From positions 248,001 to 312,000 of the forward strand of contig NZ_JAKZFC010000002.1 of NCBI RefSeq assembly GCF_022549215.1: a stretch of DNA of 64,000 nt. Reading direction: 5' to 3'. Below the pieces are notes generated by a model. That model did no database searches, was not told where the DNA came from, and saw only the letters and a list, made by a program, of their open reading frames with translations. Below, in pieces: positions 34,036-43,220 of this stretch. Position 1 is the first letter of the stretch. Each line of letters starts with the position of its first letter. The translations under genes and the position numbers were made by a program. This stretch comes from Solibacillus palustris. Lineage in GTDB: Bacteria; Bacillota; Bacilli; Bacillales_A; Planococcaceae.

Positions 34036-35673
34036 ATGATGCGATTTAAGCCACATGATTTCATGGACAATACAAAAACATGGGAAGAAATCATTTCGAC
34101 AAAATTACATACAAGACCAATTTATTTAGAAACGAATGGGGAATTGCAATATACACGTGTCGCAAAGCAAATAGTAGGAATTTACGATAGTGAGTATGAT
34201 ATGCAGGAGTATTTATACAGGCTAACAAATAAAGAAATTGGATGGACGCTGCTTTTTCAAAATATGCCGAAAATAATTGACCCACAAATGCGGACGGAAA
34301 TTGTAAATATTTTGCAAATGCATCGTGAAAGTCCGATTTCAATTAATCGTTTTATGGCGTTTTTTGCAGGAAAACAATTATTGCCATTGATGAATACACC
34401 CTATCGAAATCATTTTGTGAATACATTGCAAAGCTGGCTAGAATTTCTGCAAATTCGTTATCCCGGTCTAATGAGTAATCAGCTACAGCGAATCTTTTTA
34501 GATTTTGCGAAATGGTCAAATCATTATTTTCCACAATGGCTAGAGCAAGCAACTTTTGAGTCTATGATGCCGCGCGTGTTGTGGTATGGTCCAGCGAAGG
34601 AAAGTGAAGTGTATTTTTTATACTTCTTATACTTATTTGGCTGTGACGTTGTCGTATTTGAGCCAGATGGTGAAAATATATTCGAACCCTTTGGTATTAC
34701 GGATATTTTAACAGAATTGCTCGTGAATAAAGGAACGGTATTCGATTTTCCATTTGATAAGCCGATGCGTGTCCAAACGGTTACTTCGCGAGCATCAGAG
34801 CAAGTGAATGAACATTTGTATAATCATTCTTCACTGAACTATCCATGGAAATACGCAGAGCATGAAACACGAACAAGACTATTAAATACAACATATGATG
34901 AATTATTCATTTTGTCGGATGCTCATTTGTATTTACGTGATGGTTTTGAAGAAGAGGAAGGTATTGTTTATTTACCCGTGCTATTTGCGAAAATAGAAGG
35001 GGTATCGCTAGATCAGTCGGATTATGCACGTAAAATCCGCAAGCTATGTGAGCGGAAAATGACTTACTTGGCTACCTCTTTCCCGCTGCTTCCATTACAT
35101 AAAAGCAATATGCAGTTTCATATGCGTGATGCGAGTACGAATGGGAAATTAGATGTGGAAAAAATCATGCAATTGTCAATATGGCCGTGTAAAAATATGC
35201 CAATTGGCGCACAGCGAAATATGGCAAATACAATGATTCGCTTGATCGAAGGTGACTATATTAAACCATTAGCGCAACAATCGAAAGTAGAGCAAGCGCA
35301 ATATTTATTCGGGCAACTAATGCTCATTCCTGAAGAACTGATCCGCTTGTATCAGCAATTTGACTATAGTTATTTGAATCCGATGATTTTTATTTTTAAA
35401 GAAGAAGAAAGTGGACAAATGCAGCGTCAAGATGCCGTGCTTTTATTGTTTGCAAGCATGCTTGGGTTTGATGTCATTATTTGTAGCCCAGGTGGCTCGC
35501 GTAGTATTGAGCATTATATTACCGAGCAGCTACTTAATACACATCGCCTTGAAAAAATAAGCTTTGATGAAACACTGAACAAAACGCTAAACGCACCAGT
35601 AGTAAAAGAAGCGATAGAACGGAAAATAGACATAAAGACATTATTCGACCGTATTTCAAAAAAATTGAAATAA
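34036..35673 (+). CDS. yceG: YceG-like protein of the tellurite/stress (Ter) module
   Basis: This 545-aa soluble protein matches the Bacillus YceG family in length and in its position next to TerD genes. YceG proteins belong to a TerD/TerC/TelA-linked stress module, thought to be a nucleotide- or metal-dependent biosynthetic component. There are no membrane spans. Two internal repeats of a Rossmann-like element appear (YFLYFLYLFGCDVVVFEPDGEN and LLLFASMLGFDVIICSPGGSR), as in proteins with duplicated domains. ATG 34036 has GGAG seven bases upstream; TTG/ATG starts from 34009 are less well placed. Function is not established for the family. Confidence 0.75.
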   Translation: MMRFKPHDFMDNTKTWEEIISTKLHTRPIYLETNGELQYTRVAKQIVGIYDSEYDMQEYLYRLTNKEIGWTLLFQNMPKIIDPQMRTEIVNILQMHRESPISINRFMAFFAGKQLLPLMNTPYRNHFVNTLQSWLEFLQIRYPGLMSNQLQRIFLDFAKWSNHYFPQWLEQATFESMMPRVLWYGPAKESEVYFLYFLYLFGCDVVVFEPDGENIFEPFGITDILTELLVNKGTVFDFPFDKPMRVQTVTSRASEQVNEHLYNHSSLNYPWKYAEHETRTRLLNTTYDELFILSDAHLYLRDGFEEEEGIVYLPVLFAKIEGVSLDQSDYARKIRKLCERKMTYLATSFPLLPLHKSNMQFHMRDASTNGKLDVEKIMQLSIWPCKNMPIGAQRNMANTMIRLIEGDYIKPLAQQSKVEQAQYLFGQLMLIPEELIRLYQQFDYSYLNPMIFIFKEEESGQMQRQDAVLLLFASMLGFDVIICSPGGSRSIEHYITEQLLNTHRLEKISFDETLNKTLNAPVVKEAIERKIDIKTLFDRISKKLK

Positions 35674-35756
35674 TGGAAATGTAAATTTGAGTTATTATGA
35701 TAAAAAATATAAACTAAAAGTAGGCTGTACAATCATAGCTGCCAGGAGGAATCGGT

Positions 35757-36374
35757 ATGACGGTTAACTTACAAAAGGGTCAACGAGTTGATTTGACAAA
35801 AGGCAATACAGGGTTAAATAAAATTAGAGTTGGGCTAGGCTGGGATCCCGTTCAACAAAAGTCGAGCGGCGGTTTATTCGGTGGTCTATTTGGAGGGGGT
35901 GGCTCAAAAGGGGCAAATGTTGACTGTGATGCTTCCGTGATTCTCTTAAAAGGTGACCATTTATCAAGTAAGCAGGATGTTATCTATTTTGGAAATTTAA
36001 GTGGGGCAAATGGAGCAGTTACCCATTCGGGCGATAACTTAACAGGTGCTGGTGAAGGGGACGACGAACAAGTTGTAATCGAGTTAAAGTCTATTCCAGC
36101 AGAGTATAATCGTTTAATTTTCGTTGTTAATATTTATCAAGCCGCACAACGTCAGCAGCATTTTGGTATGATTCACAATGCATTTATTCGTTTAGTGGAT
36201 GTGTCAACGAATGAACAATTATTAAAATATAATTTGACTGAAAATTATTCAGATCAAACAACATTAATTACGGGCGAAATTTACCGACATGAAAATGACT
36301 GGAAATTCGCTGCAATTGGTACAGGCACAAAGGATAATTCATTAGGTGAAGTCATTCAAAAATATCAAGCATAA
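35757..36374 (+). CDS. TerD-family protein with glycine-rich insertion
   Basis: The 205-aa protein has the TerD calcium-binding fold: [32 protein letters not shown] (the usual D-x-D-A-S calcium motif) and [14 protein letters not shown]. Between GLGWDP and the DCDAS motif it carries a glycine-rich loop ([15 protein letters not shown], about residues 40-55) that the next TerD protein lacks. AGGAGG lies upstream of the ATG. It follows yceG by 83 bp and precedes the second TerD gene by 17 bp. TerD proteins are linked to tellurite, phage and envelope stress resistance; the biochemical role is unclear. Confidence 0.85.
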   Translation: MTVNLQKGQRVDLTKGNTGLNKIRVGLGWDPVQQKSSGGLFGGLFGGGGSKGANVDCDASVILLKGDHLSSKQDVIYFGNLSGANGAVTHSGDNLTGAGEGDDEQVVIELKSIPAEYNRLIFVVNIYQAAQRQQHFGMIHNAFIRLVDVSTNEQLLKYNLTENYSDQTTLITGEIYRHENDWKFAAIGTGTKDNSLGEVIQKYQA

Positions 36375-36391
36375 TTGAGGAGGAATTGAAT

Positions 36392-36967
36392 ATGGTTGTT
36401 TCATTAGCAAAAGGTCAAAAAGTAGATTTAACAAAGTCAAACCCAGGATTAACAAAGGTAAATGTTGGTTTAGGCTGGGATACGAATAAATATGATGGCG
36501 GAAAGGATTTCGATCTGGATGCTTCAATTTTCCTATTAGAAGGAAATGGTAAGGTAACAGGCGCAGAAGGCTTTGTCTTTTACAATAATTCAACTGGTGC
36601 TAATGGCTCGGTTGTCCATTCTGGTGACAATTTAACAGGCGCTGGAACAGGTGATGATGAGGTTGTTTATGTTGATTTACAGATGGTGCCAGCAAACATC
36701 GAAAAAATCACATTTGCAGTTACTATTCATGATGGTGAAGGCCGCGGTCAAAACTTCGGCATGGTTTCAAATGCATTTATTCGTGTATTCAATGAATCGT
36801 CAGAATTAATCCGCTATGATTTAGGAGAAGATTTCTCAATCGAAACAGCACTTGTCGTTGGCGAATTATACCGCCACAACGGTGAGTGGAAATTTGCCGC
36901 AATCGGATCTGGATATCAAGGTGGCTTAGCGGCATTATGTAATGATTTTGGCTTACAAGTTGGGTAA
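36392..36967 (+). CDS. TerD-family calcium-binding stress protein
   Basis: This 191-aa protein is a canonical Ter[21 protein letters not shown] at the N-terminus, the Ca-binding [11 protein letters not shown], and [15 protein letters not shown], with the terminal [16 protein letters not shown] typical of the family. ATG 36392 is preferred (GAGGAGG 8 nt upstream) over TTG 36386. It is the last gene of a yceG-terD-terD unit closed by a strong terminator. The terC- and telA-like genes that accompany it in Bacillus are absent here. Confidence 0.93.
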   Translation: MVVSLAKGQKVDLTKSNPGLTKVNVGLGWDTNKYDGGKDFDLDASIFLLEGNGKVTGAEGFVFYNNSTGANGSVVHSGDNLTGAGTGDDEVVYVDLQMVPANIEKITFAVTIHDGEGRGQNFGMVSNAFIRVFNESSELIRYDLGEDFSIETALVVGELYRHNGEWKFAAIGSGYQGGLAALCNDFGLQVG

Positions 36968-37068
36968 GTGTATAAAAAAAAATAGGGAATATTTCTTGGC
37001 TGCACCATCCGTTATTTTTGGCCAAGCACATCGATGGAAAATGTCGGGATATTGAACTTATAACAGCA

Positions 37069-37110
37069 ATCGACCACAAAGGAATGAAAAACTTTGTGGT
37101 CGATTTTTTT
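37069..37110 (+). terminator. Terminator of the yceG-terD-terD unit
   Basis: ATCGACCACAAAG/CTTTGTGGTCGAT is a perfect 13-bp stem followed by seven T residues, about 100 bp after the last TerD stop. Confidence 0.92.
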
Positions 37111-37312
37111 GTTCGGGAAATATCACCGTATCCGCAAAAAGGTTGGCAGTTAAGATGTCGTTATATTTTAAGAGCGACTTCAATGCTTAATACATGTGGG
37201 AGCTTACCTTTTATTGCATAGGGGTTTGCACTACCTCCGAAACATGGGCTTGATTTTCCGTGTCGGCTTTGATACATGCCTTGGGGGACTATCGCATTAT
37301 CAGAATGCATTG

Positions 37313-37425
37313 ATACGTGCGATTTTCCAGGTTTTATGTGCGAAAACACGCAAGATACGCGCGAATTTTGAGGTTTATGTGCGAAATTAGGGCATTTGCG
37401 TGCGATTTTTGGAAAATGCGTTCGA
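37313..37425. repeat. Six degenerate repeats of about 20-21 bp (TGCGA units)
   Basis: The 410-bp gap 37111-37521 has no supported gene. Within it TGCGA-type cores recur at 37318, 37339, 37360 (CGCGA), 37380, 37401 and 37421 (TTCGA), a spacing of 20, 20 or 21 bp, each followed by AT-rich filler such as TTTT-GG-TTT. The period equals about two helical turns. Nothing is coded; similar degenerate arrays occur in intergenic DNA of Bacillaceae. The rest of the gap shows no clear structure. Confidence 0.6.
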
Positions 37426-37521
37426 ATTACCGGATAATTCCATTTCTGATCCGATTATGAATCTACATTTTAATAAGAAGTGAAGACATCCCAGCCTATG
37501 ATGAGGAGCAGTGGAATGAAA

Positions 37522-38073
37522 TTAAGTAATGATTTGCAACTTATCCCATTTGTGCCCCCAGTTTTTTTCTTGAACTCTATTTAAATAGATATTATGCAGA
37601 GGTGAATTCTTTGTGAAATTGGGAGTTGGTCTAACTTGATAAGTATATAAATCTTGTAATCCGTAGGGTGCCATTATTTCGATTTTATTCTGTTTAATCC
37701 GAGCAGCAATTGCTGTGGGTGTTTCAGGAAAATTAGCAACTCCATCGAATGAACAACGATAGGGTGGTAAATTATTTTTCGTATGCATTCGAGCCTGATT
37801 TTTTACGGACCATGGTAGATTAGGCATGATTGTATTCAACTCAGCTTCCAATATTTTTTCGGCTTGAATTGAAGTATCAATTTCATCGAAATAAATGACA
37901 TCAATATCGTTTGTTTCACTTTGCATACTATGTAACGAATCCCAAACTTTATTTCGAATTATGCCAGCAGCTATCCAGCAATCATTTAGATTTAATGTTT
38001 CTACTGCTTTCAAAATGGAGAAAAGGGATTTATCCGATTCCAAAAGTTTAATTAATTCTGATTCAAAATTCAT
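37522..38073 (-). CDS. Nucleotidyltransferase-fold protein (NTP_transf_6-like)
   Basis: This 183-aa protein has a minimal nucleotidyltransferase core: CWIAAGIIRNKVWD (the G-x-[IV]-R-N variant of GS motif) followed by NDIDVIYFDE (catalytic D-x-D, about residues 55-60), then PETPTAIAARIKQNKIEIMAPYGLQDLY, typical of the PF06042 family. Substrate unknown. Monocistronic, with an AT-rich upstream region. It resembles yjfP-type proteins of uncharacterised role. Confidence 0.8.
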   Translation of the reverse strand: MNFESELIKLLESDKSLFSILKAVETLNLNDCWIAAGIIRNKVWDSLHSMQSETNDIDVIYFDEIDTSIQAEKILEAELNTIMPNLPWSVKNQARMHTKNNLPPYRCSFDGVANFPETPTAIAARIKQNKIEIMAPYGLQDLYTYQVRPTPNFTKNSPLHNIYLNRVQEKNWGHKWDKLQIIT

Positions 38074-38359
38074 TAATTTAGCCCCCGTAAAAATATAGTT
38101 AGAAAATTCACTCTTGTATAAATATTAAAGTGATATATATTGAATAATAAGGTGATTTATTAAGATAAACATAGCTATAAGGGACAATTTACGTTTCCAT
38201 CATTTGTTCGCAGTACTTAAAAGATACAATTTATCTTCTTGTAGCAATTTCTACACAATGATGAAGCATAAATTTCACAAAGGAGAAAGTGTTTTTTTGT
38301 TGAAGTAGATACTAATGAGCTAATATGAATTATATACATATTATGAGGAGATGATTTCT

Positions 38360-38557
38360 TTGGTCGACCTGTTAGAAAACACCTATCAAATATCAGCAGT
38401 AATCCTACTCATATGTGCAGTCTTTTATTATAGACAATTTAAGAAAACTAAGAGAGAAAGAAAGTTAACTCCATTTGAATTTTCAATTTATATTATAACT
38501 CAAATTGCTTTATATCTTTGTGCAGGTAGTTACATTCTTTTGCTTTTGGATAAATAA
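38360..38557 (+). CDS. Small two-span membrane protein, function unknown
   Basis: About 65 aa with two hydrophobic segments (ISAVILLICAVFYY and FSIYIITQIALYLCAGSYILLLL) and a basic loop KKTKRERK between them. Start TTG 38360 has GGAG 9 nt upstream, while ATG 38351 sits immediately on that site. A TGACCCCGT/ACGGGGTTA hairpin follows the stop. No family recognised. Confidence 0.5.
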   Translation: MVDLLENTYQISAVILLICAVFYYRQFKKTKRERKLTPFEFSIYIITQIALYLCAGSYILLLLDK

Positions 38558-38626
38558 GATTGAATAATCGTGACCCCGTCCTCAATCTAGAACGGGGTTA
38601 TGCTTGTAGATGAGAGGAGTAAAGTT

Positions 38627-39349
38627 ATGCATAATAACAAAAGATTAGAGCCACTTAATGCAGCTCGCCAATTTGTAGAAAAGTATTTTCCAAACTGCCA
38701 AGCAGCATTACTTGCAGGGAGCGTCGTTCGTGGTGAAGCTACCACAACATCTGATTTAGATATTGTTATTTTTGATAATGAAGTGAAAAAACCTTATCGT
38801 GAATCATTTATCGAGTTTGAATGGCCAATTGAAGTGTTTGTACATAATTTAACATCATATAAAAATTATTTTACGATGGATTATGAAAGGGCAAGACCAT
38901 CATTACAAAAGATGCTCGTAGAAGGAATTGTCGTAAAGGATGATGGGATTGTAGAGCAAATAAAAAAGGAAGCACAGCAAATTTTAGAAAACGGTCCACA
39001 ACATTGGTCATTACAAACAATTGATGCAAAGCGCTATTTTATTAAGGATGTATTAGATGATTTTATTGGTTGTACAACGATACATGAAGAACTTTTTATT
39101 GTGAATATGTTAGCAGAGCTTATTAGTGAGTTTATATTAAGAACAAACAATAAATGGGTGGGGACTTCTAAATGGGTGTTTCGTTTATTGAAAGCACATG
39201 ATGAACAGCTAGCACTTCAATTTTTTGAAGCATTTAATTTTTATTATGAAACGAAAGACAAAACACAAATTATTACATTTGTTGATAATGTATTAGAACC
39301 GTTTGGAGGAAGGTTGTTTGAGGGCTTTTCGATGGGGAAAGCAAAGTAG
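38627..39349 (+). CDS. Nucleotidyltransferase-domain protein
   Basis: The 240-aa protein has a clear N-terminal nucleotidyltransferase motif: ALLAGSVVRGEATTTSDLDIVIFD (GS...D-x-D, about residues 28-52), with a helical C-terminal half of unknown role. Such proteins modify antibiotics, nucleotides or proteins (kanamycin-nucleotidyltransferase-like). ATG 38627 is chosen for GAGAGGAG seven bases upstream. It stands alone and is unrelated in sequence to the nucleotidyltransferase encoded 550 bp upstream on the other strand. Confidence 0.8.
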   Translation: MHNNKRLEPLNAARQFVEKYFPNCQAALLAGSVVRGEATTTSDLDIVIFDNEVKKPYRESFIEFEWPIEVFVHNLTSYKNYFTMDYERARPSLQKMLVEGIVVKDDGIVEQIKKEAQQILENGPQHWSLQTIDAKRYFIKDVLDDFIGCTTIHEELFIVNMLAELISEFILRTNNKWVGTSKWVFRLLKAHDEQLALQFFEAFNFYYETKDKTQIITFVDNVLEPFGGRLFEGFSMGKAK

Positions 39350-39444
39350 TAGCTATGCATACACTCAAATTTTTGTGGCCTTTTAATTAAGAGTGAAAAT
39401 TCTTAAATTATCAAGATCTAAATCGTAATAAGTCATACAAAGTG

Positions 39445-39492
39445 AAGAGTGATAAGTATTAGTCAACTTAGAAATATATCACTCTTTACTAC
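39445..39492. terminator. Possible terminator between convergent genes
   Basis: AAGAGTGATA/TATCACTCTT is a perfect 10-bp stem with a 22-nt loop, then T-ACTAC-TTTTT. It lies between two converging genes. Confidence 0.45.
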
Positions 39493-39573
39493 TTTTTCCA
39501 CACTTGTTCCTTGAAAAAAACTGATAGTAAAACTAACTTCAAAAATTCTTTTTCACTACGCAAATCAACAAAA

Positions 39574-40425
39574 TTAGTGAATCCAATGAGATGGTCGATG
39601 TATATGGGAGGGTAATATTGTCTTTACATCTCCTTTAGCCGAATTAATTTGCATTTGAGTCAAAAACATACTAGTGGATAGATCAGCGCCACTGAAATTA
39701 ACATCCCTCAAATCCGCACCAATAAAATTGACTGCCCTTAAATCCGTATTTCTCATATCTGCCGCAATCAAATAGGCACCCCTAAAATCAGTTGCTCTTA
39801 AATCCTTTCCCTTTAACTTCTTCCCCATCCAATCAGCTCTTGCATGGTTATACTCATTAAAATTTCGTAGACTTTGCATTTTTTCGATTGAATTTCTCCT
39901 TACAAAATCACTTGCTTCAGTAAGCAGCTCATTAATAGAAAATCGATACATTACCAAATCAAGGGATAATAAATAATCTGCGTCCAACTTCGTTAATTTC
40001 TGCAATTCCTTTAACTTTTTTCTCAATTTATCAGCTAAATCATCGGTTATATCGTAAGACAGAACCTCTGCCACATACGCTATCATTTCATGTATTTGCT
40101 CCATGATGGGAAACACTTGAAACATTCTTTTCCTAATATTGGGATTTTCTCGCCAACTCTGACCGTTAAAAGTAACTTGAGAAACGACTTGTCCAGCACC
40201 CAAACAATCAAATACTGTACAGCCTTTGAATCCTTTCTCTCTCAACTGACTATGAATTTGGCAACTGTAATCAGACCGCAAATTCATACAAGGAGTACCT
40301 GCTGGTTTGTTCATCGAAAAATCACTTGATGCTACAATATTTAGTGCTGTGCAGCAAAGTCCAAAGCACTGCGAACAATCGGAAGTTAAACTTTCTCTAA
40401 TATTTTTGGCTGTTTTCTTTTCCAT
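39574..40425 (-). CDS. Pentapeptide-repeat protein with N-terminal cysteine cluster
   Basis: This 283-aa protein joins two modules. Residues 15-80 are cysteine-rich (CSQCFGLCC, then CMNL, SCQIH, FKGCTVFDCLGAG), as in YkgJ-like putative Zn/Fe-S binding domains. Residues 200-260 form a short pentapeptide-repeat helix (LKGKDLRATDF, ADMRNTDLRAVNF, ADLRDVNFSGADL). Between them is a helical region. No membrane spans. I know of pentapeptide proteins with such N-termini only as uncharacterised. AGGTAGAAAA precedes the ATG, a weak ribosome site. Confidence 0.75.
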   Translation of the reverse strand: MEKKTAKNIRESLTSDCSQCFGLCCTALNIVASSDFSMNKPAGTPCMNLRSDYSCQIHSQLREKGFKGCTVFDCLGAGQVVSQVTFNGQSWRENPNIRKRMFQVFPIMEQIHEMIAYVAEVLSYDITDDLADKLRKKLKELQKLTKLDADYLLSLDLVMYRFSINELLTEASDFVRRNSIEKMQSLRNFNEYNHARADWMGKKLKGKDLRATDFRGAYLIAADMRNTDLRAVNFIGADLRDVNFSGADLSTSMFLTQMQINSAKGDVKTILPSHIHRPSHWIH

Positions 40426-40429
40426 TTTT

Positions 40430-40795
40430 CTACCTTCTATCCTTTAATTAAAGAACTTTTGAATTTAATAAACAAGACTAAAAGTATCCAGACGTTTGTT
40501 GATCAAACATGGAAGGAGAGCACCGTTCTAACCATAATAAACTTAAATTTTTAATATACCTCTGCATATGGCCAATTTCTGTTTATCGTGATCAACATGA
40601 TTCTAAGGGTTATTCTATACTCTCATAATATCCTCCGCCTTAAATCATGGGATTATAATTTATACATATTATACCAAATTTTTAGGGTGTAGTTTATAAT
40701 TCTAATATGTATTAAAAAAGAGGGTAGTAGCTCTTATTGAACTAAATTATCCTCTAAATAATCATAATAAAGTTAATATATCAAAGTTCGGGAAG
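40430..40795. other. Gene-free AT-rich gap between divergent genes
   Basis: The divergent gap between the pentapeptide gene and the methyltransferase gene is AT-rich. I see no open frame with a ribosome site, no strong hairpin and no riboswitch motif. Promoters for both genes must lie here, but none stands out. Confidence 0.4.
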
Positions 40796-40807
40796 GTGGT
40801 TAATCTA

Positions 40808-41389
40808 ATGTCTACTTTGTATCGTTCGAATAAATATATTCCAGAATTAGTTCAGGCTAGCAAGTTGTTAGCTAAAAGAAATGATTTTGAAAATTCCTGT
40901 TCAGATGAAGCTGGAAGACTATTATCAGTTCTCGTTGGACAAATAACACATGGAGAAATTCTTGAGGTTGGAACTGGTTTTGGTGTAGGGAGTTCATGGA
41001 TACTTTCTTCTATTGCTCCAACAGTAAAATTTATAACGGTAGATAATTCAAAAGAAAAAATTGATGCTACTGCCAATCATATTAGACATAACCAAGCAGA
41101 ATTAATATGTGGGGATTGGAAAGAGGTTATTGCAAAAGGTCCTTTTCAATTTATTTTTGCCGATGTGGCTGCTGCAAAAACGATTGAAGGAGAACTATTA
41201 TTCAATACTTTAAATATCGGAGGAATGTTATTTATGGATGATTTTACTCCTGAAGAGCAATTTCCAGATGAATGGAAGGGGAAACCCGATAAAGTTAGGG
41301 AATATTGGCTAAATCATAGTGGATTGATAACATCAGAAATTTACCTAACTCCAACTTCATCTGCAATACTAGCAACAAAGATAAAGTAA
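40808..41389 (+). CDS. SAM-dependent O-methyltransferase-like protein
   Basis: The 193-aa protein has a class I methyltransferase fold: motif I LEVGTGFGVGSSWIL (about residues 55-70), then KFITVDNSKEKI, ICGDWKEV, and FIFADVAAAKT. It resembles the O-methyltransferase family 3 (catechol-type), but the metal-binding residues are not obvious. ATG 40808 has GGAAGGTGG 9 nt upstream. It precedes a GNAT gene by 35 bp; the two may share a transcript. Confidence 0.75.
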   Translation: MSTLYRSNKYIPELVQASKLLAKRNDFENSCSDEAGRLLSVLVGQITHGEILEVGTGFGVGSSWILSSIAPTVKFITVDNSKEKIDATANHIRHNQAELICGDWKEVIAKGPFQFIFADVAAAKTIEGELLFNTLNIGGMLFMDDFTPEEQFPDEWKGKPDKVREYWLNHSGLITSEIYLTPTSSAILATKIK

Positions 41390-41424
41390 TTATCCTCGGA
41401 TGAAATAAATTGAGGTGAATGAAA

Positions 41425-41979
41425 ATGAATATTCAAAAATTTGAGTCGGAAATTGATGAATTAGTAGAGCTACTGTGTTCGAATGATTGGCCATATCATG
41501 CGAATACTAGGCTTGAGAGACAATCGATTCGAAATGCAGCAGAAAAAGGCTATTATAGCGATGGAAGAGAGACATTTTGGATTATTTCTGAGCAACAAAA
41601 AGTTGGGATACTTGTAATAGATGATATTGATGATTCAATTCCACTATTCGATATTCGTCTTATCGAAAACGTGCGAGGTATGGGAATTGGTGTAAAAGTA
41701 TTACAGTGGCTTCAAGATTATTTGTTTGGTGAACTCGAGAAAATTCGAATTGAAGCTTATACAAGAGCAGATAATATTGCAATGCAAAAGTGCTTCATAA
41801 AGGGCAATTTTGTCAAGGAAGGCTATTTACGAAACGCTTGGGAAAACGAAGATGGAACAATTTCAGATTCGATGTTGTTTGCAGCTATTTATGATGATTG
41901 GAAAAACAATATTATTACTCTACCAAAACTAAACGATACTTTTCCCAAAAATACTTCGAAAATAGGTGAAATAAAATGA
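41425..41979 (+). CDS. GNAT-family N-acetyltransferase
   Basis: This 184-aa protein has the GNAT acetyl-CoA-binding segment LFDIRLIENVRGMGIGVKVLQWLQDYLF (RGMGIG, about residues 85-100) and the later EAYTRADNIAMQKCFIKGNFVKEGYLRNAW, as in the RimI/RimJ-like subgroup. ATG 41425 is favoured because GAGGTG lies seven bases upstream; the first ATG at 41419 overlaps the site. Its stop overlaps the start of the DUF402 gene. Substrate unknown. Confidence 0.85.
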   Translation: MNIQKFESEIDELVELLCSNDWPYHANTRLERQSIRNAAEKGYYSDGRETFWIISEQQKVGILVIDDIDDSIPLFDIRLIENVRGMGIGVKVLQWLQDYLFGELEKIRIEAYTRADNIAMQKCFIKGNFVKEGYLRNAWENEDGTISDSMLFAAIYDDWKNNIITLPKLNDTFPKNTSKIGEIK

Positions 41980-42500
41980 GAAACCCCCTAGTCGTAAAAG
42001 TATTTAAATACGGTGGGAAACTGCACTATGAATGGACATCAGCAATCATTGAGCATAATGACAAATATGTAACTGCTTATAGTATTCCGGGAAGAAAATT
42101 AATCCATCATACGAAAGGCAAAGAATTTCAATATGAGAATTATTCATTTGAGTTTTTCCCGAAAAATGAATGGTATACAGTTTGTATTGATATTGAAAAA
42201 AGTGGTGAGGTGCAATATTACTGCAATATTTGTATGCCACCGACATTTGAAGATGATAGGGTGAACTTTGTTGATTTAGATATCGATATAGTAAATCGAT
42301 CGGGGACGTGGGAAGTCATCGATGAAGATGAATTTGAACATAACTTGAAACATTTTAATTACCCACAAGCTATCATTGAGCAAGCTATACAAGCGAAAGA
42401 ACGATTACTTAAGAAAATAAAGAATAAAGAATTCCCGTTTGATGGATTTTTGGAGCAATCCTATCAATTGCTTCTTGATGAAAAATTTCTAAAACTATAA
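41976..42500 (+). CDS. DUF402 family protein, YgaC-like nucleoside diphosphatase
   Basis: This 174-aa protein belongs to the DUF402/Ntdp group (YgaC-type nucleoside tri/diphosphatases). The diagnostic core QYYCNICMPPTFEDD and VNFVDLDIDIV, followed by VIDEDEFEHNLKHFNYPQ, is present. The start overlaps the preceding GNAT stop by four bases (ATGA), so the genes are coupled. No ribosome site of its own is needed. It ends 20 bp before a terminator shared with the converging NUDIX gene. Confidence 0.8.
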   Translation: MRNPLVVKVFKYGGKLHYEWTSAIIEHNDKYVTAYSIPGRKLIHHTKGKEFQYENYSFEFFPKNEWYTVCIDIEKSGEVQYYCNICMPPTFEDDRVNFVDLDIDIVNRSGTWEVIDEDEFEHNLKHFNYPQAIIEQAIQAKERLLKKIKNKEFPFDGFLEQSYQLLLDEKFLKL

Positions 42501-42518
42501 CAGAACTCAAAATAAAAA

Positions 42519-42549
42519 CTCGTTCAGCAATTACTTGAACGAGCTTTTT
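42519..42549. terminator. Bidirectional terminator between the DUF402 and NUDIX genes
   Basis: CTCGTTCA/TGAACGAG (8-bp stem) has TTTTT runs on both strands. The last codons of the NUDIX gene lie inside it. Confidence 0.8.
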
Positions 42550-43061
42550 GTTAAAGTTCCATATTGATGGCGCATATCAAACAGCAAATGAATAAAATGT
42601 TCATAAAACGGAATGAATGTTTCTTCCTGCATCATTTGTAGTATTTCATCCTTTGATGCCCATTTCACAGCTTGTACTTCCTCTGGCTGAAGGACAAGTT
42701 CTTTTAAATTTACTTCATGCTCAATTAAATAATAATCATCAAAGCCACGTTCAAAATTAATTGTCAGCTGTGGGCGTATCGCTTCGAAATTGTACCAAAT
42801 TCCAAGTTCCTCAAATAGCTCACGCGCGGCAGCTTGTTGGCTCGTGTCTCCAGTAATCGCGCTCCCACCACATGAAACGTCCCAATAGTTTGGCCAGCCC
42901 ACTTTAAATGGTTGGCGCTGTTGAATTAGCATCTCACCTTGTTTGTTAAAGATACATACGTGCACAACGACATGATATTCATCGTGCGCCATTTCACTAC
43001 CTCGTGTAATGATTTTACCTGTTTTGTTGCGGTGTTGATCGTATACATCCCAATTTTCCAT
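42531..43061 (-). CDS. NUDIX hydrolase
   Basis: This 176-aa protein carries a NUDIX box GSAITGDTSQQAAARELFEELGI (about residues 67-89). The first acidic position of the box is Asp rather than Glu, but the catalytic REL-x-EE-x-GI is intact. The N-terminal WDVYDQHRNKTGKIITRG resembles isopentenyl-diphosphate-isomerase-like NUDIX proteins such as YfcD. Probable pyrophosphohydrolase; substrate unknown. GGAGAAATTTCG precedes the ATG. Confidence 0.88.
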   Translation of the reverse strand: MENWDVYDQHRNKTGKIITRGSEMAHDEYHVVVHVCIFNKQGEMLIQQRQPFKVGWPNYWDVSCGGSAITGDTSQQAAARELFEELGIWYNFEAIRPQLTINFERGFDDYYLIEHEVNLKELVLQPEEVQAVKWASKDEILQMMQEETFIPFYEHFIHLLFDMRHQYGTLTKSSFK

Positions 43062-43192
43062 CGAAATTTCTCCTTGTGTAAAATTTTGTAATAGAAGTGC
43101 TATTATACTATAAATAATGTCCTATTTTACGAACAATCTGAAAATAAAAAGGTCAAAATTATTAATAATATCTTTTCTTTTTCAAAAGATAT

Positions 43193-43200
43193 GTTACAAT
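43193..43200 (+). promoter_or_regulatory. Putative extended -10 promoter of the rib operon
   Basis: TGTTACAAT (ending at 43200) is a good extended -10 element about 20 nt upstream of the first FMN aptamer. A -35 is not evident. No comparable element precedes the second aptamer, suggesting one transcript crosses both. Confidence 0.45.
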
Positions 43201-43220
43201 AACTTACGAAATTAAATAAA

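Noticed and set aside
37161-37349. 62-codon minus-strand frame in the gap after the TerD genes
   Set aside because: Composition is mildly protein-like, but no ribosome site or family is evident and it overlaps the repeat array; evidence is too thin to call a gene.
37313-37425. CRISPR-like array
   Set aside because: Units are only about 20 bp, continuous and degenerate, with no separate unique spacers and no cas genes nearby.
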